A DNA stretch of 64,000 nt from Desulfurococcaceae archaeon AG1 (lineage in GTDB: Archaea > Thermoproteota > Thermoprotei_A > Sulfolobales > AG1), in NCBI GenBank assembly GCA_003116855.1, contig BEWT01000001.1, forward strand, positions 62,001-126,000. The letters are read 5' to 3'. Shown here one piece after another: positions 48,006-57,026 of the stretch (position 1 is its first letter; each line of letters opens with the position of its first letter). The notes under the pieces are model-generated. The model did not search any database and was not told the origin of the DNA. It saw only the letters and a program-made list of their open reading frames with translations. Made by a program: the position numbers and the translations under genes.

Positions 48006-49328
48006 TTAGTAAAAAGACCTGAGAGTCTCCATAGAGCTTGTCTCTATAATCTCTCTAAATGCCTTTACCGCCTGCTCCCTCTTATCGAGATGCCTCTTAT
48101 CCATATAGAGCCTAACTATAGCGACACTGTGGGATAGGGTTCCGAAACTCATCTCCTCGAATCCCTTGATCACACGCCTATCCCCGGAGATCACGAGAAC
48201 TTCATCGTCCCTGAGCATCGGGTTGAGGGGTAGGCGTGGTGTATCTATATAGACGACCCCGCTGTAGCTGCTTCCAAGCTTTTCTAGCAGGAGCTTGTTT
48301 AGAAAACCCCTATCGAGGGCTAGCATCATGAGGGGGTTTCTCCTAGGTATCTGTAGCCTTTTCTCCTCAACAACTGTGTAGGGTATTTTTCTGTTTAGAA
48401 GCATTCTGCATGGCTCGAGATCCCTTATAGAGGGGTTTCCAAGTATATAGGTGTCGTCTAGCTCAACATACCTGGAGGGGTTATTCACCATCTCCTTATA
48501 ATCAATATAGCTTTTGCTCTCCTCAAGAAGTCTGGATACAAGCTGCTCTACAGCCCTCGTTGTCTTGTGATAATATACTGTGGCGAACATGTGGAACCTG
48601 GCTATGAGGACATGTTCGTAGGCATCGACAGCCTTATCCAATATTCCTAACCTTCTATGGAGCGGGACAGTGCTTCTAGCTATCCTCTCCCAATCTATCC
48701 CTGAGCCGTATCCAGCTCCTGTGTAGTATGAGTCCCTGATCAGATAGTCTAGAAGATCTGCAGCAAAGGGTCCTTTAAGCACGTAGAAGAGGCTCTTCTC
48801 CATCTCCTGATCAACCCCACTGTATCCCAGCACTGGCCAGTCCTCACTCCCGACAGCTAGTAATGCTCTTGAAAGATCTTTTGGTGTGAACCCTAGATCC
48901 TTGTTCTCCTCTATGCACGAGACTATCTCGTCATTACTCTCAATGATCCTGGAGCCTACTATCTCGTGATTAACCCCCATGGGGTATAGGATCGTCTCCT
49001 CAAAGCTATGCGAGAAAGGGCCGTGGCCTATATCGTGTAGGAGTAGAGCAAGCCTGAGGAACTGGATAAGCCTGGAACCCTCATCCCTACCAACAAGCCC
49101 TAGTCTTTGCGCTATATTCTCGCCAAATGCGCTGGCTATATGCATAGCACCAATGCTATGGGCAAACCTGGTATGAACAGCTCCTGGATATACATAAACA
49201 GAGGTTGGTAGCTGGAGCGTTCTCCTAAGCCTCTGGAAAGCCCCAGTATCTATTATGCATTTCTCCACCCGAGTAATTCCTATGTATCCATGAACAGGAT
49301 CCTTTATCATATGCTCATAGGTTAGCAT
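48006..49328 (-). CDS. HD-domain phosphohydrolase, dGTPase/SAMHD1-like
   Basis: 440 residues. The HD motif metal ligands are HTRFAHSIGAMHIA and LLLHDIGHGPFSHSFEE, with a further Asp in DLLDYLIRDSYYTGAGYG. N-terminal KDPVHGYIGITRVEKCIIDT and FQRLRRTLQL are also typical of the SAMHD1/dGTPase-like group. It may hydrolyse dNTPs or nucleic acid ends. ATG 49328; single gene between the methyltransferase (convergent) and the Lon-like gene. Confidence 0.88.
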   Translation of the reverse strand: MLTYEHMIKDPVHGYIGITRVEKCIIDTGAFQRLRRTLQLPTSVYVYPGAVHTRFAHSIGAMHIASAFGENIAQRLGLVGRDEGSRLIQFLRLALLLHDIGHGPFSHSFEETILYPMGVNHEIVGSRIIESNDEIVSCIEENKDLGFTPKDLSRALLAVGSEDWPVLGYSGVDQEMEKSLFYVLKGPFAADLLDYLIRDSYYTGAGYGSGIDWERIARSTVPLHRRLGILDKAVDAYEHVLIARFHMFATVYYHKTTRAVEQLVSRLLEESKSYIDYKEMVNNPSRYVELDDTYILGNPSIRDLEPCRMLLNRKIPYTVVEEKRLQIPRRNPLMMLALDRGFLNKLLLEKLGSSYSGVVYIDTPRLPLNPMLRDDEVLVISGDRRVIKGFEEMSFGTLSHSVAIVRLYMDKRHLDKREQAVKAFREIIETSSMETLRSFY

Positions 49329-49380
49329 GCTTCACCATTACCAAGATCCCAAGGAGACTAATATCACCCACCCATGAACC

Positions 49381-51246
49381 TTAATGTCGAGCTTGGTTTG
49401 GCTTGCCGCTTCTAGATAGAATAATGTATATTAATAATGTTATAGTAGAGATGGCTATTGATACTAAGGTTAGGAGTTCTGATAGTCTATCTAGATCTAT
49501 TGTTGAAGCATCTGTAGAGGATCTTCTTTCGGCAGGGCCTTGGAGAACGTTCTTAGCCTCACCGCTAAGTTCTAGGCTGAGTGGTGTGCTGACCCTCTTA
49601 GAGAAGATCATATAGAGCATGTTGAGAGACAGAGCAGAGGCGCTTGTTGATAATAAGGAGCTGACAAGGATCCCTGTATCTTGTGACTGCGGATCTATGT
49701 TGTTGAGAACCCACAGTGGGAAGCTATAGATACTCCTAGCCACACCGCTGTGCATGATTCCGAGCATGTTTGTTATATAGCCGCTCTTTTTCAACTGATC
49801 TAAGGCATTAGAGCTCGCTCCAGCCCCTACTCCTCGACTAATAATCTGGGATAATGTTGACCCTCTCACCGTGTATGAGTAGTTCTGTAGATACGAGTAT
49901 AGAGTATAAACGGTATTCAGAGTCTCTAGGGCAGCAAGATCTACTCTAGGGCCTATGATCTTAGTTAGGTTCGAAACAGCTGTTTCAGATATGTTAGAGA
50001 CGCCGAGAATCCTGAGGATGTTTCTAGACACACCATAAACATTATCCAGTTCCACAATTACTCCTGTGCTATGCGTCATGTTACCCAGCACGTCTAGCCA
50101 GTAATCTATTGAGAGGGCTCTTCCATATAGTGTGCCCGCTACCCTGGCTATAGATCCTGTATCACCACTGCCTGCATAAGCCTTAACCACACTATCATAG
50201 CTGGCTAGGTTTACGGCTCTCTCGAAGATCAGTAGGTATAGTAGGAACCTATCAAGATCCATAGATCTAGGTATATCTGAGAAGACCGTGGCAAGCCTGT
50301 CTATTGATTTGTTATACTCCTCAACAGCCCTCTGGATCAGGATCCTACCATACCCGTTGAGATCTCTATCCACTATCGCTTGGATAAGCTGAACAAGTGA
50401 TAGGTAGTATAGGTTTATCAACGCATACCCGTCACTCGGAGGATTTCTTCTAACCTTATCTACTATACTCATTGCTAATCTATATTCCGTAGAACCTGTA
50501 TCAGATACCCTGCTTATATAAATGTTCACAAGCCTCTCCAGAAGATCCCTCATAACGACTTCATGATCTCTAGATACATTTGATATAACATCTATGACAT
50601 ACTCCTCCCCAGCCTCTAAGGACCAGCTGGGCGGCGATGTGTTGAGAAGATCTACAATACTGCTTACCGGGAGCACTTTCAGATCCCTGAATTGCGATTC
50701 TATTAGCTGTCTGTACTGAATATAATTAGCTATTGGTAAGAACACCTCTTTATACCCAGAAGTCCTTAAAGCAGAGAGCTTCTGCGGTATGCCGCCAACA
50801 GCCTCTATACTACCATCTAGATTTATAGCACCTGTGCCAGATAAACCATTGTATTCGCTGCTGTTTAGCAGGCTGTAGAGGGCTAACGTCATAATAGCTC
50901 CTGCAGATGGTCCTGATACGTCTTGAACATTTTTCTCAAAACTAATATCTATATCATAGCTGCTTGGGGATTTGTTTGATAGTAGCTGGGCTATGATGTA
51001 TGCTGTAATGATCGATATGAGCGTATCGGTCTCGATCTTATCTGTACCATAGACCCTCAGGCTATTACCGCCTGGATTTATACATACAGCTACACTAACA
51101 ACGCTTCCCTTTCCACTCTGACCTTCTACTGCTGGGACATCTATTCTAACACACTTGGCAGTGTTAGTATTAGCACTAGTGCTTAGTAACGATAACTGCG
51201 TCGCTGAGAGTATGAGGAGGAGAAGCGCTATTGCCAGTAGCCTCAA
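49381..51246 (-). CDS. Secreted, membrane-anchored Lon-type (S16) protease-like protein
   Basis: 621 residues without an ATPase domain. An N-terminal signal peptide (LLAIALLLLILSATQLSLLS) precedes a compact S16 domain. The Ser-Lys dyad is preserved: VQDVSGPSAGAIMTLALYSL supplies the Ser and VGGIPQKLSALRTSGYKEV the Lys. A large alpha-helical region of about 400 residues with several predicted N-glycosylation sites (NVS, NMT, NYS) follows, and the chain ends in a membrane helix (LLTLVSIAISTITLLIYIIL). The active site would therefore lie outside the cell. Such Lon-like proteins are known in archaea, but substrates are not. It is a single gene. Confidence 0.8.
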   Translation of the reverse strand: MRLLAIALLLLILSATQLSLLSTSANTNTAKCVRIDVPAVEGQSGKGSVVSVAVCINPGGNSLRVYGTDKIETDTLISIITAYIIAQLLSNKSPSSYDIDISFEKNVQDVSGPSAGAIMTLALYSLLNSSEYNGLSGTGAINLDGSIEAVGGIPQKLSALRTSGYKEVFLPIANYIQYRQLIESQFRDLKVLPVSSIVDLLNTSPPSWSLEAGEEYVIDVISNVSRDHEVVMRDLLERLVNIYISRVSDTGSTEYRLAMSIVDKVRRNPPSDGYALINLYYLSLVQLIQAIVDRDLNGYGRILIQRAVEEYNKSIDRLATVFSDIPRSMDLDRFLLYLLIFERAVNLASYDSVVKAYAGSGDTGSIARVAGTLYGRALSIDYWLDVLGNMTHSTGVIVELDNVYGVSRNILRILGVSNISETAVSNLTKIIGPRVDLAALETLNTVYTLYSYLQNYSYTVRGSTLSQIISRGVGAGASSNALDQLKKSGYITNMLGIMHSGVARSIYSFPLWVLNNIDPQSQDTGILVSSLLSTSASALSLNMLYMIFSKRVSTPLSLELSGEAKNVLQGPAERRSSTDASTIDLDRLSELLTLVSIAISTITLLIYIILSRSGKPNQARH

Positions 51247-51324
51247 TACCCGCTCCTCATCAGTAGATAAGGGCTAGAGGGGATATATAGTGCCTTGTAA
51301 GCAACATAGCCTTAACTGCTTGTA

Positions 51325-51780
51325 TCAACTACTATGGATCTCTAGAACTCCCTCGTTCCCCCTTATTTTTACCATAGCATGTCGACCGTTATAGTTAGCG
51401 AGATCTTTTACTCTGAATCCGAGGGTTTCTCCAAGAGCAATATTACCTACTACACATCCTGTTATCACCACCTGGTCTGCCTTATCAACTATCATGGCCC
51501 TTGGGGCTAAGCCAGCCTTAGAGATCGAGTAGATAACATAGGTCCCTACAGTGGAGCCTCTAGATCCTCTGAACACAAGGATCTTGTCTCTAACCTCTAT
51601 ATCCTCGTACCCCTTCTTCCTAAGAACCCCCTTCTTAGGATCTAGATCTCCTAGGAACGAGATATAATCATCTATGACAAGCAGGATCCCTTCTCCAAAA
51701 CCCTCAACAACCCCCCTAAGTCTTAGCTCGACAACCCCGGATTCTTTCTCTTGCTTCTCGCGAGAGCTCGTAGCTCCCAT
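51325..51780 (-). CDS. Phosphomevalonate dehydratase small subunit (aconitase X swivel domain)
   Basis: 151 residues of the DUF126/AcnX-small family. The core IDDYISFLGDLDPKKGVL then KILVFRGSRGSTVGTYVIY and KADQVVITGCVVGNIALGE carries the swivel-domain signature with the catalytic-site Ser in GSRGST. With a large AcnX subunit (not in this window) it dehydrates 5-phosphomevalonate in the modified archaeal mevalonate pathway known from Aeropyrum. The first 15 residues are charged and may not all be present; ATG 51780 is the longest start. Not linked to another mevalonate gene here. Confidence 0.85.
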   Translation of the reverse strand: MGATSSREKQEKESGVVELRLRGVVEGFGEGILLVIDDYISFLGDLDPKKGVLRKKGYEDIEVRDKILVFRGSRGSTVGTYVIYSISKAGLAPRAMIVDKADQVVITGCVVGNIALGETLGFRVKDLANYNGRHAMVKIRGNEGVLEIHSS

Positions 51781-51840
51781 AAACGCATCCCTCAGTAAGT
51801 GGGGATTGGGTGGTTTATTAAGATGCTGGAATATCGTATC

Positions 51841-52830
51841 CTACAGCTGTGTTTTCAAAACACTCCTAGCGATCTTTACCTCACCCAAGGATTTTATCTG
51901 GAGCTCGCATGACTTGCATATAGATCTGTTAGGCGATGTTGGTTCTCCACAGATCGAGCATAAACCTAGCTTGGGGGTCTCTCTATTGTTCTGCTTTAAT
52001 GGGTTGAACACATTGTCAAACCATTCGAGCAGTCTTAGCATCGAGCCTGGTTTTGAAGCCTCAATCCTATAGATCATATCTCTAACCCTGGCTCTGAGTG
52101 AGGGGAAGAGCTCTAAGTAGGGGCATTCAACCTCTTGGGGTTTGTAGCTGGCTAGATATGCATATTTAGCAGTCTCCCATTCATAGATCTTTCTCAGAGG
52201 CTTGATCTTGTCTATGAAAAGCCCAGATCCTTTGGGTCTTAGGGGGTGGTTCATGTAGAGCCTAGCTATATCCCCTCTAAGTATGTTGATCACTATGGTC
52301 TGGACCTCATCGTCTAGATTATGGGCCGTAGCTACCTTATTATAGCCGAGCTCCCTAGCTATGAGGTTCAGACTTTTCCTTCTATGAATTCCACAATAGG
52401 TGCATGGAGAGATCCTCTGCCCCTTCTCTATGGACATTCTAACCATTTCATCGACAGAGGCTCCCCAAAGCTCTTTGATAGATACCACATGTAGCTCAAC
52501 ACCCCTCTCTGTAGCCATCCTCTTGATCTCAGCTATATGTTCAGCCCTGTTATAACCATCTATCCCCTCGATAATGGTTGCTCCACCGAGCCTCGACGGT
52601 TCGTGGATCTGTGAGAGTATGTCTAGAAGCACAAAACTATCCTTACCTCCCGAGACTCCTATCAAGATCCTATCGCTATGCTTAATCATACCATACCTAA
52701 AGATCTCTCTAGAAACCCTTGCAATAACGTTTGAAAAGAAGCAGGCCTTACACAGTCTCAGCCCCGTATGGGTTTGGTAGACAACAGCGTCTCTAGCGCT
52801 ACATATATCACATCTAGGCATCTTAACCAA
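51841..52830 (-). CDS. ncs6: tRNA 2-thiolation protein, Ncs6/TtuA/TtcA family
   Basis: 329-residue PP-loop ATPase that thiolates tRNA. N-terminal zinc ligands CDICSARD and CKACFF, then the PP-loop ILIGVSGGKDSFVLLDIL, the CTYCGIHRRK pair with VATAHNLDDEVQTIVINIL, and C-terminal zinc ligands CSICGEP and CKSCEL. The cysteines of CTYCG and the following CPYLE match the Fe-S site in TtuA/TtcA. Whether it thiolates U54 (TtuA) or U34 (Ncs6) cannot be decided from motifs. Next gene upstream, divergently, is TYW3. Confidence 0.88.
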   Translation of the reverse strand: MVKMPRCDICSARDAVVYQTHTGLRLCKACFFSNVIARVSREIFRYGMIKHSDRILIGVSGGKDSFVLLDILSQIHEPSRLGGATIIEGIDGYNRAEHIAEIKRMATERGVELHVVSIKELWGASVDEMVRMSIEKGQRISPCTYCGIHRRKSLNLIARELGYNKVATAHNLDDEVQTIVINILRGDIARLYMNHPLRPKGSGLFIDKIKPLRKIYEWETAKYAYLASYKPQEVECPYLELFPSLRARVRDMIYRIEASKPGSMLRLLEWFDNVFNPLKQNNRETPKLGLCSICGEPTSPNRSICKSCELQIKSLGEVKIARSVLKTQL

Positions 52831-52946
52831 GAATAATGATTCGAAGGGAACTTATAACCGTATCTCAGCCCCGGACTCTTGATAACAAGCAGGCCCGTAT
52901 TTCTATCCACAGGATTTATTATGATTCGGGAGAGCGTGGATAGCTG

Positions 52947-53558
52947 TTGGTGGATCCTGAGATATGGACTGAGGATTGGGAGAAGGCTTTTAGGAGGATG
53001 AATGCTGATCTCTATATAGGCTATCTAGACCACGGGATCAGGGATCTTCTTATCGATATATTTAACCTTAAGAATTATTATCCAACAAGCTCCTGCACAG
53101 GGAGAATTATAGCTATAGACGCTCCAACACCGTGGAGGAGAAAGGAATCCTATATTGTTTTCAAAAAACATGCTGAAATTACGAGAGAGGATCTAGAGAG
53201 ATTGTTAGAAATACCGGTGATCTCGATACTATGGGTGATAGCAAGCGGGCCTATAATGCATATCATGGCAAGAACCCCTAGACATGCAATGATCCTTTTA
53301 AAAAAGGTTAGAGAGGCTGGTTTCAAACACAGCGGGCTTGTGGCATCGAGCAAGAGGGGGTATTTGGTTGAGCTTGTCACAGGCATATGGATCGGGATCC
53401 CGGTCAAGGATTCGGAGAGGGTGTTGATAAGTAGAAATGAGATCGATGGGATCGTATGGATACTTAACAGAGCACTAGCGGAGGGGAAGGCGAGGTTAGA
53501 GAGTCTTAGAAAAGCTATAAAGGAGCTAAAGGCATGGAGCGATCAACGTGTAGCATGA
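52947..53558 (+). CDS. tyw3: tRNA wybutosine-synthesising protein TYW3
   Basis: SAM-dependent methyltransferase of the wyosine pathway for G37 of tRNA-Phe. 203 residues: DHGIRDLLIDIFNLKNYYPTSSCTGRIIAID has the TSSC(S/T)GRI motif; ASGPIMHIMARTPRHAMILL and AGFKHSGLVASSKRGYLVEL also match the family. Start TTG 52947 or GTG/ATG alternatives downstream are absent until internal sequence. Its 3' end overlaps the glycosylase gene on the other strand by 16 bases. Confidence 0.92.
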   Translation: MVDPEIWTEDWEKAFRRMNADLYIGYLDHGIRDLLIDIFNLKNYYPTSSCTGRIIAIDAPTPWRRKESYIVFKKHAEITREDLERLLEIPVISILWVIASGPIMHIMARTPRHAMILLKKVREAGFKHSGLVASSKRGYLVELVTGIWIGIPVKDSERVLISRNEIDGIVWILNRALAEGKARLESLRKAIKELKAWSDQRVA

Positions 53559-54268
53559 GCGGTTGTATTTTGATCAGTATTAGCTAGATCTACTGCTCTC
53601 CTGAATATAGTCACCAACATCTCGTGGGTAAGCCTACCAGTCCTCATATTCCTCGGGCTTGGGTGGTAGGATGAGATAAGCCATACAGCCCCTCTAAGCC
53701 TTGTCTCCACACTATATATAGCACCATGTCTGAACCCAAGATCTAGATCCTGTAGATATGCTCCAAGAGCACTTTCAATAGCCTTTAACATAGCACTCCA
53801 TGCTATGTTTCCAAGAGCAACAAAGACCCTGGATCTTTTTAAAAGTTTTACCTCGGCTTCCAGGTAACGGTTACAGGTAGCGATTTCCTGGGCATTAGGC
53901 CTATTATCTGGAGGAGCACATTTGACAGCAGCTGTTAGATAGACGTCTCTCAGCACTAAGCCGTCGTCAGCAGATATGGAGTAAGGCTGGTTGGATAAGC
54001 CAACCTCGTATAAAGCTCTCATAAGGTTCTGGCTAGTCTCATCACCGGTGAAAACCCTACCAGTTCTATTACCACCCCTAACAGCAGGGGCTAGCCCTAC
54101 AACAAAGATCCTGGCCATAGGATCTCCATAACCCGGGACAGGTTTAGCCCAATACACCCTCCCCGGATCTTTTAGCGAGGCCTCAACCCTATATCTAGCT
54201 AGCCTAGGGCACAACGAGCATGAGATCACCTCTTCAGCTAGTTTGCCTAATGGGGAGTTTGGATCCAT
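53543..54268 (-). CDS. udgB: Family 5 uracil-DNA glycosylase (UDGb)
   Basis: 241 residues. The [4Fe-4S] cysteines are in SCSLCPRLARY and further CAPP and C within VKCAPPDNRPNAQEIATC. Active-site motif I reads VGLAPAVRGGNRTGRVFTG and motif II reads SSYHPSPRNMRTGRL, the features of family 5 (UDGb), which removes uracil, hypoxanthine and related bases from DNA. ATG 54268; single gene. Confidence 0.92.
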   Translation of the reverse strand: MDPNSPLGKLAEEVISCSLCPRLARYRVEASLKDPGRVYWAKPVPGYGDPMARIFVVGLAPAVRGGNRTGRVFTGDETSQNLMRALYEVGLSNQPYSISADDGLVLRDVYLTAAVKCAPPDNRPNAQEIATCNRYLEAEVKLLKRSRVFVALGNIAWSAMLKAIESALGAYLQDLDLGFRHGAIYSVETRLRGAVWLISSYHPSPRNMRTGRLTHEMLVTIFRRAVDLANTDQNTTAHATR

Positions 54269-54382
54269 TCTAAACTCCGCAAACTGTTTCAGGTTTCGGG
54301 TTTATAATGGTTGATCTGGTTATACCGCTAGATCCTCTTTTTGTGATGCGTAAGTATAAGAATCACTACTATACCCAATACA

Positions 54383-54423
54383 CCGTAGCCAGCTGGTTCG
54401 GGTTTTATGAGGGTTTATAGGAG
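54383..54423 (+). repeat. 41-base intergenic repeat, copy 2
   Basis: CCGTAGCCAGCTG to ATGAGGGTTTATAGGAG matches 8615-8655 at 35 of 41 positions without gaps, including 15 identical bases in a row (ATGAGGGTTTATAGG). It sits in a 435-base gap (54269-54703). The rest of the gap holds a TATA-like GTATTTAAGAA near 54669 for the following gene and no other recognised feature. Confidence 0.5.
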
Positions 54424-54703
54424 CTGGTGCTAGATCTGTATGAGCCGAAATATGAATTATGGTGATATCCGCGCATGACAAGGGTAGCTATAAAGACTCA
54501 AGCGTGCTGGGTTAAGAAGGAAAAGCTAGGGTGCGGGTTTTCTATACAATGAGCCAGGGGTTCGATAGAGCTGTTATTATTGACATACCTTGAAGAAACC
54601 TCGTAATCATGTGGTTTAGTAGAAATAGAGCGGGGCTTGAAGATCTTTGGGTATTGTATTGCCCAAAGCGTATTTAAGAACGTGGCGTTAGTAGCATCAC
54701 CAG

Positions 54704-55087
54704 ATGCGGGGTGAGTTGGGCTTGACAAACGTTCCAGACGCGCTAAAGATCCTGTATATATTATATAGGGTTAAGAGTCCTGTTGATGTTAAAGATATTC
54801 ACAGGATCGTTGATATAGCATCGAGCAGGGGGATTTGCTGTAAACAATACTCATTTGCTAGATACCCGTGGGGTCCCTATTCTAAAGACCTTGAGGCGGA
54901 TCTAGAGATCCTGAGGTCTCTTGGTCTTGTAAGCATAACCAATGGGAATACCTCTAGAAGGCTTGTTATAACTGAGAAGGGCGTTACTGTGGCGATCAAT
55001 GTAGAGAGAGTTATAAGCCCTAATGAGAAGGAGAGACTTGAATCCTTGTTTACCGGGCACGGGGATCAGGATCGCGCGAATGGGTAA
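54704..55087 (+). CDS. Winged-helix protein, crenarchaeal type
   Basis: 127 residues. The region DALKILYILYRVKSPVDVKD then YSFARYPWGPYSKDLEADLE and LRSLGLVSITNGNTSRRLVI fits a winged helix with an extra YPWGPYS turn, reminiscent of SocA/Panacea-like antitoxins, but no toxin gene is nearby. ATG 54704 sits close to the expected transcription start; TTG 54716 is an alternative after GGGGTGA. A CC pair (GICCK) may bind metal. Function unknown. Confidence 0.7.
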   Translation: MRGELGLTNVPDALKILYILYRVKSPVDVKDIHRIVDIASSRGICCKQYSFARYPWGPYSKDLEADLEILRSLGLVSITNGNTSRRLVITEKGVTVAINVERVISPNEKERLESLFTGHGDQDRANG

Positions 55088-55232
55088 TAGATTAGCAGGA
55101 GAAGTGGTAGCAGTATGTGTTTCATATGAAAGAGAATGGTTCATATATGATCAATTAGCCTCTGGTGTTTTAAACTCTTTCTCTTTTTAAGAACTAGAGG
55201 TTATGTTTTCTCCATTAATAGCAGAATCCTTT

Positions 55233-56504
55233 TTATTTATTGAGAGATCTTTTGAGTCTGAGTATTTGGAGAAGCGCTATCGGCATTAATGCCACTAGCG
55301 ATGCATAGCTAGATATCCCTATCATATCCCTATATGTTTTAGCGATTGATGCGACCATTATAGGGCCTGTCATATTTCCAAGATCAAACATAGCTGTATA
55401 TATAGCTGAAGCAGTACCCCTTCTCCTCTGCGGTACCCCCGTTATAGCCATTATCTGGAGGGATGGTATTGCAAGGCCGGAGCCTATACCAGCTATTATA
55501 CCATAGTATAGAATGCTGTGTGATAGGGGATCCGTCGATACCAGTATATAACCCATGGATAGGAGAATCATTCCAAGGATGGCTGTTCCTTCAACACTTA
55601 TAACCCGTAACACGTATGTGAACGTGATTCTCGATACAAGGCTTGATACAGCTATTCCGGTGAAGAAGATAGCTATGTAAGAAGCCCCCAATCCAGCCTC
55701 TTTATGGTAGGCTGGTAGGAAGAGTGTCATTGAGGCATATACGGAGCTATAGAGTAGAAGAGACGCTAGTGCTGTGATAAAGCCCGCGCTCATAAACCCG
55801 AGACTCTTCTCATCAGAATCGATACTAACTACGGGGCGGGAGAGCTTAGCACTATTGATCATGAGTGATAATACAGATGCTGAGAGAGCCATTGCTGTCG
55901 AGAATATAAATAAGGCCCGGTATCCGAGATGTGTAACAACATACCCTCCGATAGCAGGTCCCAAAGCAAACGATACACCGATCACAGTACTTCTCCAGGC
56001 TAGGGAGCTTATCACGGTCTCCCTACTCCCTATAGATGCTGCTTGGAAAGATGCGGGGATAAATAGCGCAACAGCGGCTCCTTGTATGAGTCTCCCAACA
56101 TATAGGAGCTCCGGGCCAGGTGCTATGAAATATATAGCCTGGGCTGCTGCAGAGGTCGCTGCCCCTATTGCTAAAAGCCTCTTAGTCCACCCACGATCGG
56201 CTAGTATACCTGATAGAGGTCTAATAGTTAGTGCTGAGAGGGCGAAGAACGGTCCAAGTAGAGCTACAGCAGCCTCGGTGGCTCCGATTTCCACCGCATA
56301 TTGGGAGAGATAAGGCACTACACTATGTATTGTTAGGAAGAAACATAGGGTAACCATGTTGAGGATAAGCTCATCGCGATATATGGTGGCAACTCTAGGG
56401 GGGTTTGCAGTTTTACCTCTTTTACGACTAAGGATCTCGACATGCTCTAAAACCCCCTTTATGCTAGGTAAAAAACGATCCATCAGGGGCATCTCTAGCC
56501 ACAA
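55233..56504 (-). CDS. MFS transporter
   Basis: 423 residues and about 12 hydrophobic helices. The loop 2-3 motif reads RPLSGILADRGWTKRLLAIG, the MFS motif A, with a second copy-like region in the C half (GTASAIYTAMFDLGNMTGPI). An N-terminal cytoplasmic extension of about 50 residues precedes the first helix. Exported or imported substrate is unknown; sequence is like drug/sugar-efflux subfamilies. ATG 56504. Confidence 0.85.
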   Translation of the reverse strand: MWLEMPLMDRFLPSIKGVLEHVEILSRKRGKTANPPRVATIYRDELILNMVTLCFFLTIHSVVPYLSQYAVEIGATEAAVALLGPFFALSALTIRPLSGILADRGWTKRLLAIGAATSAAAQAIYFIAPGPELLYVGRLIQGAAVALFIPASFQAASIGSRETVISSLAWRSTVIGVSFALGPAIGGYVVTHLGYRALFIFSTAMALSASVLSLMINSAKLSRPVVSIDSDEKSLGFMSAGFITALASLLLYSSVYASMTLFLPAYHKEAGLGASYIAIFFTGIAVSSLVSRITFTYVLRVISVEGTAILGMILLSMGYILVSTDPLSHSILYYGIIAGIGSGLAIPSLQIMAITGVPQRRRGTASAIYTAMFDLGNMTGPIMVASIAKTYRDMIGISSYASLVALMPIALLQILRLKRSLNK

Positions 56505-56599
56505 TAGATGAAAAATATACGAGGGTTAATAAGTAATCACATACTTGGTATAAAGTTCAATATTAGGTTTCGTAACACCAATTACGTGGTGGTTTCAAC

Positions 56600-56881
56600 G
56601 TGGGAAGAGATCTGAGAGGGGGAGTGAAGCCCATAGAAACCTTCAGAATAGATAGAAGCCCGGAGCTTGAGGCAAAAAATATCGCAAGGGAGCTGTGCTC
56701 CAAGAAAATGGTGAGCCTGCTTATCAAGGTTAGCGATCAAAGCGTTCTTGACAGGGTGATTAAAGCGCTGATCAGAGAAGGGGTGTCTATCTTTGCAGCA
56801 GATAATAAAGAGGATATAGTGATCCTCTATCTGACTAGAAGAGATAAGAAAGGATGTTCAGAGCTTGTTAGCAGTCTCTAA
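56600..56881 (+). CDS. Small hypothetical protein
   Basis: 93 residues from GTG 56600, preceded by GGTGG. NIARELCSKKMVSLLIKVSD then SVLDRVIKALIREGVSIFAA and EDIVILYLTRRD suggests a ferredoxin-like beta-alpha-beta fold. I do not recognise the family. It stands between divergent MFS and the BNR gene. Confidence 0.55.
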   Translation: MGRDLRGGVKPIETFRIDRSPELEAKNIARELCSKKMVSLLIKVSDQSVLDRVIKALIREGVSIFAADNKEDIVILYLTRRDKKGCSELVSSL

Positions 56882-57026
56882 TGTTGTGTGGAGAAGGTCA
56901 ATAGAAACATGAGGAGAAATTGTGCAACTGGTGGTGTGCGGAGAACCTAATTTATATTGTTATGATAATTTCTTCTTAAAATACTTTATTACTGTCGTAG
57001 CATTATATCATTAAGAGGCGATACGC

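Noticed and set aside
54475-54552. 25-codon ORF with GGTGATAT upstream
   Set aside because: Too short and without TATA box or recognisable sequence; the site could occur by chance.
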